Source: Mesorhizobium sp. J8
Lineage (GTDB): Bacteria > Pseudomonadota > Alphaproteobacteria > Rhizobiales > Rhizobiaceae
Assembly (NCBI RefSeq): GCF_016591715.1
Contig: NZ_AP024109.1
Coordinates: 6,136,001-6,200,000, forward strand
Length of the DNA: 64,000 nt
Direction of reading: 5' to 3'
Shown here: in pieces, positions 46,282 to 54,064 of the stretch
Layout: the number at the start of each line of letters is the position of its first letter
Numbering within the stretch: the first letter of the stretch is position 1
The notes under the pieces: generated by a model
Database searches by the model: none
What the model was told of the DNA's origin: nothing
What the model saw: the letters and a program-made list of their open reading frames with translations, nothing else
Translations under genes and position numbers: made by a program

Positions 46282-46632
46282 TCAGCTGTTGCGCGTCGCA
46301 AGCACGCCGTCGGGGCTAGCCTTGTCGACGGCGGCGGGCAGATGCTCAGCCAGGACGCCGGCCACCTGGTCCAGAGGAATCCCGAACTGGCTGGCCAGTT
46401 GCTGCAGGCGTTGGTCGCCAAGCGCCGCCTGGATCTCGTCGGGCGCGATCGGAAGATTTGCGGCGTTGGTGCTCAGCCATGATTCGACGCGGTCGCCGAG
46501 ACCTGACTTCTGCAGCATGGCAAGCACGCCCTGGTAACCGCCGACGCTGGTCAGCGCATCGGCCAGGAGGTTTGAGCCTCCGCCCTGCTGCCCGCCCTGC
46601 AATGCGCTTTGCAGACTGTCCAAAAATCCCAT
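46282..46632 (-). CDS. YidB-like protein (DUF937)
   Basis: A 116-residue protein. The N-terminus MGFLDSLQSALQGGQQGGGS and the Gly/Gln-rich linker are followed by a helical domain (about 25-105) with YQGVLAMLQKSGLGDRVESW and IPLDQVAGVLAEHLP. This is the YidB/DUF937 pattern, cytoplasmic and of unknown function. GGAGG lies before the start. Two TGAC-N4-GTCA dyads are 84-117 bases upstream (46716-46749), making this one of three genes with that arrangement. Confidence 0.85.
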   Translation of the reverse strand: MGFLDSLQSALQGGQQGGGSNLLADALTSVGGYQGVLAMLQKSGLGDRVESWLSTNAANLPIAPDEIQAALGDQRLQQLASQFGIPLDQVAGVLAEHLPAAVDKASPDGVLATRNS

Positions 46633-46715
46633 CTGGGAACCTCCCGTCGAAAAATCACATCCGCCGTCGCGCAGCGTTCGGCGTGATGTATGCCGTTTCG
46701 CGGGATTGCGACACT

Positions 46716-46749
46716 TGACGAAGGTCAGGACCGAAGATGACGAAAGTCA
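46716..46749. promoter_or_regulatory. Tandem TGAC-N4-GTCA dyads (locus 3)
   Basis: TGAC-GAAG-GTCA (46716-46727) and TGAC-GAAA-GTCA (46738-46749), both perfect and 22 bases apart. It lies before the YidB-like gene and could also act on the divergent operon at 47021. Confidence 0.65.
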
Positions 46750-46840
46750 CATTCGGCGGCAGGCTGATCGCACTTACACCAGGCACCGTTCCTGGCGCGC
46801 TCGTTTCCGGTAAGGGACGGGTAAGCTCGATCCGACCCAG

Positions 46841-46924
46841 TTCGAAGGACGACTGGCGTGAGCCTCGTCATTGCGGTAGGTGACGATGGACAGGGCTGCG
46901 TAAATGCCACGCCAGACGTTCGAA
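46841..46924. repeat. Nested imperfect inverted repeat
   Basis: TTCGAAGGACGACTGGCGTG (46841-46860) pairs with CACGCCAGACGTTCGAA (46908-46924). A smaller CGTCA...TGACG stem lies inside. It could be a decayed repeat or a structured leader. Confidence 0.4.
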
Positions 46925-47020
46925 AGCCCACGACGGCAATAAGTCGGTTGCCTGTCATACGAATTAGGATTTGATATAACGGTCGTCACAGTCAGTGAGC
47001 GCGAGAATCGAGGAAAGAAA

Positions 47021-47374
47021 ATGAAAGCCGCCGAGCAAGCCGCAAAAGCCGCGGACAGAGCTGCCTCCGCCAATGGATCGGAAGCCACGATCCATGCCGA
47101 GGCCACGATCGATCAGGTTCGCAATCTCCTGTTCGGAGGCGCGCAGCGATCGCTCGAAAGCAATCTGGCCGATCTGCGCGAGGAGATGCAGGCCAGCATC
47201 AAGCAGCTCCAGGCGGACTTTGCGAAGGAGCTGGCGGCCCTGCAGGCCCACGTCCTGGAGCTCGAGCGGGAGACCGAGCAGAAGCGGCTCGCCTCGCAAC
47301 GGGACATCGGCGCCGCGATTTCGGACCTTGGAGCAACCATCAGCGGGCTAGGGTCCGGCCGCGCGGGAAAGTAG
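47021..47374 (+). CDS. Short coiled-coil protein of the GTPase/OmpA operon
   Basis: A 117-residue soluble protein. Residues 1-30 are Ala-rich; residues about 45-100 form a coiled coil rich in Gln, Leu and Glu. The segment IDQVRNLLFGGAQRSLESN (about 30-48) closely resembles the start of the next protein (IEQLRKLLFQTEAARLEAL), so the two share a motif, perhaps a common docking helix. GAGGAAAG precedes the ATG. It ends one base before the next gene's start region, so the two are co-transcribed. No known family is recognised. Confidence 0.7.
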   Translation: MKAAEQAAKAADRAASANGSEATIHAEATIDQVRNLLFGGAQRSLESNLADLREEMQASIKQLQADFAKELAALQAHVLELERETEQKRLASQRDIGAAISDLGATISGLGSGRAGK

Positions 47375-47375
47375 C

Positions 47376-49244
47376 ATGACGTCCGCCGCCGGCCAGAATC
47401 GTGAGATCGAGCAGCTTAGAAAACTGCTCTTTCAAACGGAGGCGGCGCGTCTCGAGGCCCTGGGAGCGGACGTCGCTCTGCTTCAGCAATATATCGGCAG
47501 CCCCGACCGACTGGAAATGGCGACAGCCGACATCCTCGTCGCCGCGCTGGAACGCGCCGAAGTCGTTCGGCCGCGCGAGCTGGCCAATGTCATCGCGCCG
47601 TCGGTGGTCTCCGCGATCCGTAGCGAGATCAGGAACTCGCGCGACCTCATGGTCGACGCCCTCTACCCGATCACCGGCCGGCTGGTCAGCGCGGCCGTGG
47701 CGAACGCCTTCAAGGAACTCGTCGCGCGGCTGGAGCAGCGCCTCAACGCGCTGACATCGACGGAGCTGTGGATCGGGCGCATCAAGTCGCTGGCGACGGG
47801 CCGTCCGATCAGCGAGTTCGTTCTGGCGAACGCCAGCCCGCCGCGCGTCAACCGGCTGCTGATGATCGAGCGCGGCAACGGACGCCTCGTCGCGGACTGG
47901 AAGCGCGACGAGACCTCCGACGAGCGGGCCGACCTGCTGAGCGCGATGGTGGCGGCGATCCTGGAGTTTTCCGTCCAGGCCCTGGCCGGCGAAGGCAATC
48001 TGCAGCAGCTCGATTTCGGCGGACGCGAGATCGTGCTTCGCGCTTCGCCCCGGTTCATTCTGGCGGCGGAATGCATCGGCCCCCTCCGTCCGGTCGACGG
48101 CGCCAGGATCAATTCGCTTTTCTTCGACACGATCGAGAGCATGGACGGCGGCTCGGACTGCGACGCCGCCACGCTGGCGTCGCTGGCCTCCTCCATCGAA
48201 GCCGATCCCGCCGCCGAGGCCAAACCGCGTCGGGGCGGAAAGGTCGCCCTGTTCGTGCTCGCGGCTCTCGTCGCCGCCGGGCTGGCATGGCTGGCCGGCG
48301 TCTATTTGACCCGCACGATGTTGGAGCGACGTACGAACGCCGCACTCCATGAACTGGTCGGCAGGGAGCCGCTGTTGGAAAACTTCCCGCTGCGGCTGGA
48401 CTTTGACCATCGCGATCGCAGCGTCTCGGTCTCCGGCATAGAGCCAAGCGAGGTGCAGACGGCTCCGCTGATCGACGCCCTGGCCAAGGCCGCCGCGCCC
48501 TATCGGGTGGTCGGCCGAATCGGCGTCGTGCCGGGCATGGAACAGTCGGCGGCGCTGCGTGCCGATATCGACGCCCTGCGGCAGTCGGTGACCGGTCTCC
48601 AGGCGGGTATCGACGAAAACCGCCGGGCGATCGCCGAGCTGCAACAATCCCTTGCCGGCTTGCGCAAGTCCGCCGGCGAAACCGGCGAAGCGCTCGCCGG
48701 CCAGCAGCTGTCTCTCGCGGGCCTGCAGGCCCGTATCGATCAGACGCGCGGGCCGAGCCAGGAGGAGCTGCAATCCCTTGCCGGACTGCGGGCGGGTATC
48801 GACGAGATACACGCGGCGATGGCCGAGGAAGCAAAAGTCAGGAACCAGCAATACGAGGCGCTGCGGTCGATAGCCGACGGCCCCGCCGAGCGGCTCGATC
48901 GCTTCATGGCTTCGACCGCGATCTTCTTTGGCACGGCCGACGCATTCGCCGACGACAAGCAGGCCGAGCAACAAATCCGCGTTCTGGCCGGGCTTCTTGC
49001 CGGCAACGACCTGAGAATCCGGATTGTCGGCCACGCGGACGACACCGGGACGGAAACGATCAATCGCGTGGTTGCCCGCAAGAGGGCCGACCAGGTGGTA
49101 CACAAATTGGTTTCGCTCGGAATCGAGCCGTCGCGATTGTTCGCGGTTTCACGCTCGTCGTCGATGCCGATTTCGGACGTACGGAGTGAAGGAAACCGGC
49201 GTGTCACCTTCGAAAACGTCTTTCAAGCCGAGCGCCTTCAGTGA
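47376..49244 (+). CDS. Inner-membrane protein with C-terminal OmpA-like domain and cytoplasmic N-terminal module
   Basis: A 622-residue protein. Residues 1-285 are a cytoplasmic module with LVDALYPITGRL near 95 and WKRDETSDERADLLSAM near 175. One membrane helix lies at about 289-310 (ALFVLAALVAAGLAWLAGVY). A periplasmic BON-like part (about 335-385, SVSVSGIEPSEVQTAPLI) and a coiled coil (about 390-490) follow. The OmpA-type peptidoglycan-binding domain is at about 505-618 (RIVGHADDTGTETINRVVAR and NRRVTFENV). It thus bridges cytoplasm and cell wall. The stop overlaps the start of a Ras-like GTPase gene, so the GTPase probably acts on the N-terminal module. Confidence 0.8.
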   Translation: MTSAAGQNREIEQLRKLLFQTEAARLEALGADVALLQQYIGSPDRLEMATADILVAALERAEVVRPRELANVIAPSVVSAIRSEIRNSRDLMVDALYPITGRLVSAAVANAFKELVARLEQRLNALTSTELWIGRIKSLATGRPISEFVLANASPPRVNRLLMIERGNGRLVADWKRDETSDERADLLSAMVAAILEFSVQALAGEGNLQQLDFGGREIVLRASPRFILAAECIGPLRPVDGARINSLFFDTIESMDGGSDCDAATLASLASSIEADPAAEAKPRRGGKVALFVLAALVAAGLAWLAGVYLTRTMLERRTNAALHELVGREPLLENFPLRLDFDHRDRSVSVSGIEPSEVQTAPLIDALAKAAAPYRVVGRIGVVPGMEQSAALRADIDALRQSVTGLQAGIDENRRAIAELQQSLAGLRKSAGETGEALAGQQLSLAGLQARIDQTRGPSQEELQSLAGLRAGIDEIHAAMAEEAKVRNQQYEALRSIADGPAERLDRFMASTAIFFGTADAFADDKQAEQQIRVLAGLLAGNDLRIRIVGHADDTGTETINRVVARKRADQVVHKLVSLGIEPSRLFAVSRSSSMPISDVRSEGNRRVTFENVFQAERLQ

Positions 49245-49750
49245 TGTTCAGCGCGAAGGTCATGCTGCTGGGTGACATGGGTGTGGGCAAGACCTCGATC
49301 ATGTACCGCCTCGTGCATGATCGTTTCGACGGCGAATACAAATCCACGCTCGGCGTCGAGGTGCTGAGCTACGATGTTCCGGCCGATCCGCTTCGCGGGG
49401 GCGAGGCGGCGCGGCTCGTTCTGTGGGACACCGACGGCGATTTCGGCGCGCGTATTTTCGACACCGTTTATGTGACCGGCGCGTCGGCCGCGATCATCGT
49501 CTCGGACGTGACGCGCCCGCAAACGGTGACCCGCATGGTCGAGCTGGTCCGCAGCTTCGAGACGCGATTCCCGGGCAGGCCATACCGGGCGCTCGTGAAC
49601 AAGATCGATCTCGCCGAGGCCCCCGGCAGCGCCGAAGAGGTCGGCCAGTTGCCGCGCTCGAGCGTCAAGTTCGTGAGCGCCAAGAGCGGCGAGGGTGTCG
49701 TGGATGCCTTTGCCGAACTCGCCGAAACGATACGGCGTCGGCAGCTGTAG
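49244..49750 (+). CDS. Rab/Ras-like small GTPase
   Basis: A 168-residue small GTPase. G1 is LGDMGVGKTS (residues about 8-17), the switch-I Thr lies in YKSTLGVEV, G3 is LWDTDGDFG, G4 is VNKIDL and G5 is VSAKSG. The order and spacing are those of Ras-superfamily proteins rather than Era or Obg. The catalytic Gln that follows DTxG in Rab and Ras is Asp here, so hydrolysis may need a partner. There is no prenylation or membrane signal. The ATG at 49244 overlaps the previous stop as TGATG; a GTG at 49241 is an alternative. It is last of three genes with an OmpA-domain membrane protein. Confidence 0.88.
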   Translation: MFSAKVMLLGDMGVGKTSIMYRLVHDRFDGEYKSTLGVEVLSYDVPADPLRGGEAARLVLWDTDGDFGARIFDTVYVTGASAAIIVSDVTRPQTVTRMVELVRSFETRFPGRPYRALVNKIDLAEAPGSAEEVGQLPRSSVKFVSAKSGEGVVDAFAELAETIRRRQL

Positions 49751-49779
49751 CCGGTAAAAATCTGGTTTGTTCGATGTCT

Positions 49780-49854
49780 TGGTACGCCCAAGGGGAATCG
49801 AACCCCTGTTCCCGCCGTGAGAGGGCGGTGTCCTGACCGCTAGACGATGGGCGC
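49780..49854 (-). tRNA. tRNA-Glu (anticodon CTC)
   Basis: The minus strand folds as a cloverleaf of 75 bases. The acceptor is GCGCCCA/TGGGCGT, the anticodon stem CCGCC/GGCGG with loop CTCTCAC giving anticodon CTC, and the T arm contains GGTTCGATTCC. The 3' CCA is encoded (49782-49780). It decodes GAG. Confidence 0.95.
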
Positions 49855-49938
49855 GCTCAAGAACCGGCTACATAGGCTGGCGGCGGGGAAAAAGCAACTG
49901 GGGTTCTGGCGCCCGAAGCACTTTACGAAACGGCCGTG

Positions 49939-50352
49939 TCAGCCTTGCCGTTTTGGCTCGATCAGGTCCCAGAGATTGCCGTAGAGATCGGAAAAGACCG
50001 CCACCGTGCCATAGGCCTCGTGGCGCGGCGCCTCGCGGAATTCGACGCCCCTGCCGAGCATCGCCTGATGGTCGCGGGAAAAATCGTCGGTCTCTAGGAA
50101 CAGGAACACCCGGCCGCCCGTCTGGTTGCCGATGCGGCTTGCCTGCTCTTCGCCGGAAGCTTCCGCCAGGAGCAGCCGTGCGCCTTGGCCGTTCGCCGGC
50201 GCGACGGTTACCCAGCGCTTGCCGCCGCCGAGGTCGAGATCCTCGATGAGCACGAAGCCGAGCCGCTCGACATACCAGGAAATCGCCTCGTCGTAATTGG
50301 CGACGACAAGCGCCACGGTCGCGACGCTGCGGCGTTCGGCAAAACCGCTCAT
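49939..50352 (-). CDS. VOC/glyoxalase-like protein
   Basis: A 137-residue single-module VOC protein. It opens with ATVALVVANYDEAISWYVERL near residue 12 and closes with YGNLWDLIEPKRQ near residue 125, the usual positions of the first and last metal ligands, though the first is not His here. It resembles the PhnB/bleomycin-resistance-like group. The start overlaps the stop of the upstream gene by four bases (ATGA). The substrate is unknown. Confidence 0.8.
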   Translation of the reverse strand: MSGFAERRSVATVALVVANYDEAISWYVERLGFVLIEDLDLGGGKRWVTVAPANGQGARLLLAEASGEEQASRIGNQTGGRVFLFLETDDFSRDHQAMLGRGVEFREAPRHEAYGTVAVFSDLYGNLWDLIEPKRQG

Positions 50353-50732
50353 TTGCTGCGAATCGCGAACTGGCCGATGATGCGGCGCTCGGCGATGTCG
50401 TAGACAAAGATCGACCGGCTGCCGTCGGCAAGCTCGGCGTCGATAGACAGGCGGTTGCCGGAGAGCGACTGGCTGATCACCTTGGCACCGACGGGAAGCA
50501 CGATGTCGCCCGACGGCGGCGCGCCGGCCGGAGCCGGGATATCGCCGGCGGGCGCCGGTCCAGCCACCGGCGCGTTGCGGGCTTTGTAGACAAGCGCCCC
50601 GATCACCACCATAAGGGCGAGGAACAGAAGGCCGAGATTGACGATCATGAAGCGGACGAGCTTGCGGCGCACGTTCTCGGCCGCTGGGTCGAGCGGCTTT
50701 TCCTCATCTTCTTCGGCGATCGGCCGGGCCAT
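50349..50732 (-). CDS. Conserved single-pass membrane protein (DUF6476-like)
   Basis: A 127-residue protein. Residues 1-25 are charged and cytoplasmic; a membrane helix spans about 28-50 (FMIVNLGLLFLALMVVIGAL). The Pro/Ala-rich linker is followed by a beta-rich periplasmic domain (about 78-125) with VISQSLSGNRLSIDAELADG and a final FVYDIAERRIIGQF. This form recurs in alphaproteobacteria next to rluD, which is divergent here with only 26 bases between starts. Function unknown. Confidence 0.7.
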   Translation of the reverse strand: MARPIAEEDEEKPLDPAAENVRRKLVRFMIVNLGLLFLALMVVIGALVYKARNAPVAGPAPAGDIPAPAGAPPSGDIVLPVGAKVISQSLSGNRLSIDAELADGSRSIFVYDIAERRIIGQFAIRSK

Positions 50733-50758
50733 GGCTAAACAATCCGCAACGGGTTTCG

Positions 50759-51823
50759 ATGAGCGCTCATAACGAAGAGGCCCCGATATTGATAGAGGAC
50801 GAATCGGCGGACGAGGATTCCGGCGAAGCCGTCGTGCTTGGAGCCGGTGCGGACGCCGCCGGCCAGCGCCTCGACCAGTGGCTCGCCGCCCGGCTCGGGC
50901 CGGAGCTGTCGCGCAGCCGCGTGCAGGCGCTGATCAAACAGGGCGCGGTCTCCATCGCCGGCAAGGCGGTGCTGGAAGCCAAGCGCAAGCTGACGGCCGG
51001 CGATCGGATCGAAATCCTGGTGCCCGCGCCCGAGCCGGCCGCGCCGCAGGGTGAGGACATCCCCCTCGACATCCTCTACGAGGATGACGAGCTGATCGTC
51101 ATCAACAAGCCGGCGGGGCTGGTCGTCCATCCTGGCGCCGGCAACTGGACCGGCACGCTGGTCAACGCGCTGATCCACCATTGCGGCGACAGCATCTCCG
51201 GTATCGGCGGCGTCAAACGGCCGGGCATCGTCCATCGGCTGGACAAGGAAACCAGCGGCGTCATGGTCGTGGCCAAGACCGACCGCGCCCACAAGGCCCT
51301 GTCGGAGGCTTTTGCCGACCATGGCCGCGCCGGCGATCTCGAGCGCGCCTATCTGGCGCTGGTTTGGGGCATTCCGCAGCGGCCGACCGGCACGATCGAC
51401 GCCGCCTTGGGCCGCGCCGCCGACCGCGTGCGCCGCGCGGTGGTGCCGGAAAGCCGCGACGACGCCCGCCATGCCGTCACCCATTTCTCGGTCGTCGAGC
51501 GCTTCGGCGAGGAGCAGCGGGCCTTTGCCACCGCAAGCCTGGTCGAATGCCGGCTCGAAACCGGCCGCACCCATCAGATCCGCGTCCACATGGCCCATAT
51601 CGGCCATCCGGTTGTCGGCGACCCGGACTACGGCCAGGCCTTCCGCACCAAGGCCAACCGGCTGCCCGAACCCCTGAAAACCAAGGTCAAAGCCTTTCCC
51701 CGACAGGCACTGCACGCCTGGCTCCTTGAATTCCGGCACCCGACCACCCATCTAACGATGAGGTTCGAAGCGCCGATGCCTGGAGACATGGAGGAACTCG
51801 TCGGCGACTTCAGGAGACTCTGA
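50759..51823 (+). CDS. rluD: 23S rRNA pseudouridine synthase RluD
   Basis: A 354-residue RluA-family pseudouridine synthase. The N-terminal S4 RNA-binding domain (about 25-95) contains QRLDQWLAARLGPELSRSRV. The catalytic motif IVHRLDKETSG near residue 160 has the nucleophilic Asp. The later GRTHQIRVHMAHIGHPVVGD is typical. RluD modifies helix 69 of 23S rRNA. In Rhizobiales it precedes rpoH, as here. Confidence 0.93.
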   Translation: MSAHNEEAPILIEDESADEDSGEAVVLGAGADAAGQRLDQWLAARLGPELSRSRVQALIKQGAVSIAGKAVLEAKRKLTAGDRIEILVPAPEPAAPQGEDIPLDILYEDDELIVINKPAGLVVHPGAGNWTGTLVNALIHHCGDSISGIGGVKRPGIVHRLDKETSGVMVVAKTDRAHKALSEAFADHGRAGDLERAYLALVWGIPQRPTGTIDAALGRAADRVRRAVVPESRDDARHAVTHFSVVERFGEEQRAFATASLVECRLETGRTHQIRVHMAHIGHPVVGDPDYGQAFRTKANRLPEPLKTKVKAFPRQALHAWLLEFRHPTTHLTMRFEAPMPGDMEELVGDFRRL

Positions 51824-52038
51824 TTCCACCCGCCACCAACAAGCTGCAAACCAGCCATCAAAAAACCTGACTGGCGTTGTTCACTTCAGCGTGACAGACT
51901 GTTTAGCGTTGAACAAATGCCTGTCTTTTCTGGTTTTGTTCCTATATACACAGGTTGTCGCGGATGAGCCTTTGGCATCCGTGACGAGTGCCCGCCACGT
52001 TTCGGGGGCATCCACTCCAAAGAGAGAGGGGCGCTATC

Positions 52039-52950
52039 ATGGCCCAATCATTACCCAGTATCGTTTCCGGTGAAGGCGGTCTCGCCCGTTACCTGGAAGA
52101 AATCCGCCGCTTTCCGATGCTTCAGCCGCAGGAAGAGTACATGCTCGCGAAACGCTACGCCGAGCATCAGGACACTTCGGCTGCCCACAAGCTCGTCACC
52201 AGCCATTTGCGGCTCGTCGCCAAGATCGCCATGGGCTATCGCGGCTACGGCCTGCCGATCGGCGAGGTGATCTCGGAAGGCAATGTCGGCCTCATGCAGG
52301 CCGTGAAGAAATTCGAACCGGAGCGTGGTTTCCGGCTCGCCACCTATGCCATGTGGTGGATCAAGGCCTCGATCCAGGAATACATCCTGCGCTCGTGGAG
52401 CCTGGTCAAGATGGGCACCACCGCCAACCAGAAGCGTCTGTTCTTCAACCTCCGCAAGGTGAAGGGCAAGATCCAGGCGCTCGACGAAGGCGACTTGAAG
52501 CCCGACCAGATCGCCGAGATCGCCACCCGCCTCAACGTTTCCGAGGCCGAAGTGGTGTCGATGAACCGCCGCCTGTCGGGCGACGCTTCGCTCAACGCCC
52601 CGATCCGGGCGAGCGAAGGCGAGTCCGGCGAATGGCAGGACTGGCTGGTCGACGACCACGAAAGCCAGGAAGAGATGCTGATCGAACAGGACGAGCTGGA
52701 AAACCGGCGCGCCATGCTGTCGGGCGCCCTGTCGGTCCTCAACGACCGCGAGCGGCGCATCTTCGAGGCGCGTCGCCTCGCCGAAGAGCCGCTGACGCTG
52801 GAGGAACTCTCGGCCGAGTTCGACATCAGCCGCGAGCGCGTGCGCCAGATCGAGGTGCGCGCCTTCGAGAAGGTACAGGACGCGGTCAAGGCCGCCGCCA
52901 AGCGCCAGACCCAGGCGCTGCGCACCATCGAAGCGCAGCCGGCGGCTTGA
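52039..52950 (+). CDS. rpoH: RNA polymerase heat-shock sigma factor RpoH
   Basis: A 303-residue sigma-32. Region 2 has HLRLVAKIAMGYRGYGLPIG and GFRLATYAMWWIKASIQEY. The RpoH box (region C, about 130-140) reads QKRLFFNLRK, diagnostic of sigma-32. Region 4 has LSAEFDISRERVRQIEVRAF. It directs heat-shock genes. I start at 52039 (MAQSLPSIVSG), after AGAGGGG. The 216-base gap before it probably holds its promoter, but I could not place it. A perfect terminator follows. Confidence 0.95.
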   Translation: MAQSLPSIVSGEGGLARYLEEIRRFPMLQPQEEYMLAKRYAEHQDTSAAHKLVTSHLRLVAKIAMGYRGYGLPIGEVISEGNVGLMQAVKKFEPERGFRLATYAMWWIKASIQEYILRSWSLVKMGTTANQKRLFFNLRKVKGKIQALDEGDLKPDQIAEIATRLNVSEAEVVSMNRRLSGDASLNAPIRASEGESGEWQDWLVDDHESQEEMLIEQDELENRRAMLSGALSVLNDRERRIFEARRLAEEPLTLEELSAEFDISRERVRQIEVRAFEKVQDAVKAAAKRQTQALRTIEAQPAA

Positions 52951-52974
52951 TCACGCCGATATCGAAAAGAAAGA

Positions 52975-53000
52975 GGCGGCGCTTCGGCGCCGCCTTTTTT
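52975..53000 (+). terminator. Intrinsic terminator of rpoH
   Basis: Arms GGCGGCGC (52975-52982) and GCGCCGCC (52987-52994) with loop TTCG, followed by TTTTTT. Confidence 0.92.
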
Positions 53001-53023
53001 GTTGGCGAAAGTGGTGGCGCGCT

Positions 53024-53202
53024 CCTTTCTCCCCGTCACTATACGGGGAGAAATGTCCGGCAGGACAATGAGGGGCAGCGCCGACGCTGCGAGGTTTTCT
53101 CTCAGAACCATCCGATGAGGCTTGCGGCGCTATCGCGTCGAACCGCCGCGCCGCCCCTCATCCGCCCTTCGGGGCACCTTCTCCCCGTGAACGGGGAGAA
53201 GG
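53024..53202. repeat. Large palindromic intergenic repeat (family B, copy 2)
   Basis: The ends carry inverted TTTCTCCCCG and CGGGGAGAAGG, with small GTCACTATAC-type and GTGAAC loops. It shares CCCCTCATCCGCC and GGCACCTTCTCCCC with the element at 7688-7832. It abuts the stop of the peroxiredoxin gene. Confidence 0.75.
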
Positions 53203-53207
53203 AAAAA

Positions 53208-53867
53208 TCATGCCGAGGGCTGCTTGGTCTTCCTGAGATAAGGCAGCACCGTCTCATACGCTCCGAAGCGCTTGATCGCGTCCTCGTTCGAGACAGCGGC
53301 GGTGATGATCACGTCGTCGCCCTGCTTCCAGTTCGCCGGCGTCGCCACTTGGTGTTTTGCGGTCAGCTGGATGGAATCGATGACGCGCAGGATCTCGTCG
53401 AAGTTGCGGCCCGTGGTCATCGGATAGGTCAGGACCAGCTTGATCTTCTTGTCTGGGCCGATGACATAGACCGAACGCACGGTGGCGTTGTCGGCCGGCG
53501 TGCGGCCCTCCGAGCTCTCGCCGGCGCCCGCAGGCAGCATCTCGTAGAGCTTGGCGACCTTGAGATCCTTGTCGCCGATCAGCGGATAGTTCACCGTATG
53601 GCCGGTCGCGGTCTTGATGTCCGCCTGCCACTTGTCGTGGCTCGACACCGGATCGACCGAGATGCCGATGATCTTGACGTTGCGCTTTTTGAACTCGCCT
53701 TCCAGCCCTGCCATGGTGCCGAGCTCGGTGGTGCAGACCGGCGTGAAGTTCTTCGGATGGCTGAACAGCACCGCCCAGCCGTCGCCGATCCAGTCGTGGA
53801 ACTTGATGGTGCCCTGCGTGGTCTCGGCCGTGAAATCCGGCGCGACATCGTTGATACGAAGACTCAT
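53208..53867 (-). CDS. 1-Cys peroxiredoxin (Prx6 type)
   Basis: A 219-residue peroxiredoxin. The peroxidatic Cys is in NFTPVCTTE near residue 45. The Prx6-type C-terminal domain (about 150-215) is present, and there is no second resolving Cys in the usual place. These enzymes reduce peroxides in the cytoplasm. I start at 53867 (MSLRINDVAPDF) with a GGGAGC box upstream. It is monocistronic, with a repeat at its 3' end. Confidence 0.93.
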   Translation of the reverse strand: MSLRINDVAPDFTAETTQGTIKFHDWIGDGWAVLFSHPKNFTPVCTTELGTMAGLEGEFKKRNVKIIGISVDPVSSHDKWQADIKTATGHTVNYPLIGDKDLKVAKLYEMLPAGAGESSEGRTPADNATVRSVYVIGPDKKIKLVLTYPMTTGRNFDEILRVIDSIQLTAKHQVATPANWKQGDDVIITAAVSNEDAIKRFGAYETVLPYLRKTKQPSA

Positions 53868-54064
53868 GACGTGCTCCCTACCCTTGTGACATACCGCCGG
53901 CATGGGCCAACCCATCGGCGTGGGTCAGTCTTGTATACTGCCGCACGGTCCGGTTCAAAAGGCTTGTGGCTGCAAGCGTGATCGGGAGAGCGGAAAAATT
54001 TCGTCTTTTCCTGGAAAAGGCAGGCGGAATTTCCGCGACGAGAGTTGGGGCCGGATGGCGCGGC

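Larger units (their letters stand above)
46633..47020. other. Divergent intergenic region with operator and nested inverted repeat
   Basis: This 388-base gap separates the YidB-like gene from the coiled-coil gene. It holds the tandem dyads (46716-46749) and an inverted repeat (46841-46924). No convincing gene is present. Confidence 0.55.

Noticed and set aside
47340-49103. Open minus-strand frame of 587 codons across the OmpA-domain gene
   Set aside because: The plus strand has clear OmpA, membrane and coiled-coil features and overlapping operon starts; the minus frame has Arg/Gln/His-rich shadow composition.
52353-53981. Open plus-strand frame of 542 codons across rpoH, a repeat and the peroxiredoxin
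   Set aside because: It runs through a terminator and an intergenic repeat and is out of frame with rpoH.
53868-54064. Possible 6S RNA in the gap after zapA
   Set aside because: 6S RNA is often near zapA, but I could not see the long open-bubble hairpin or a sequence I recognise.
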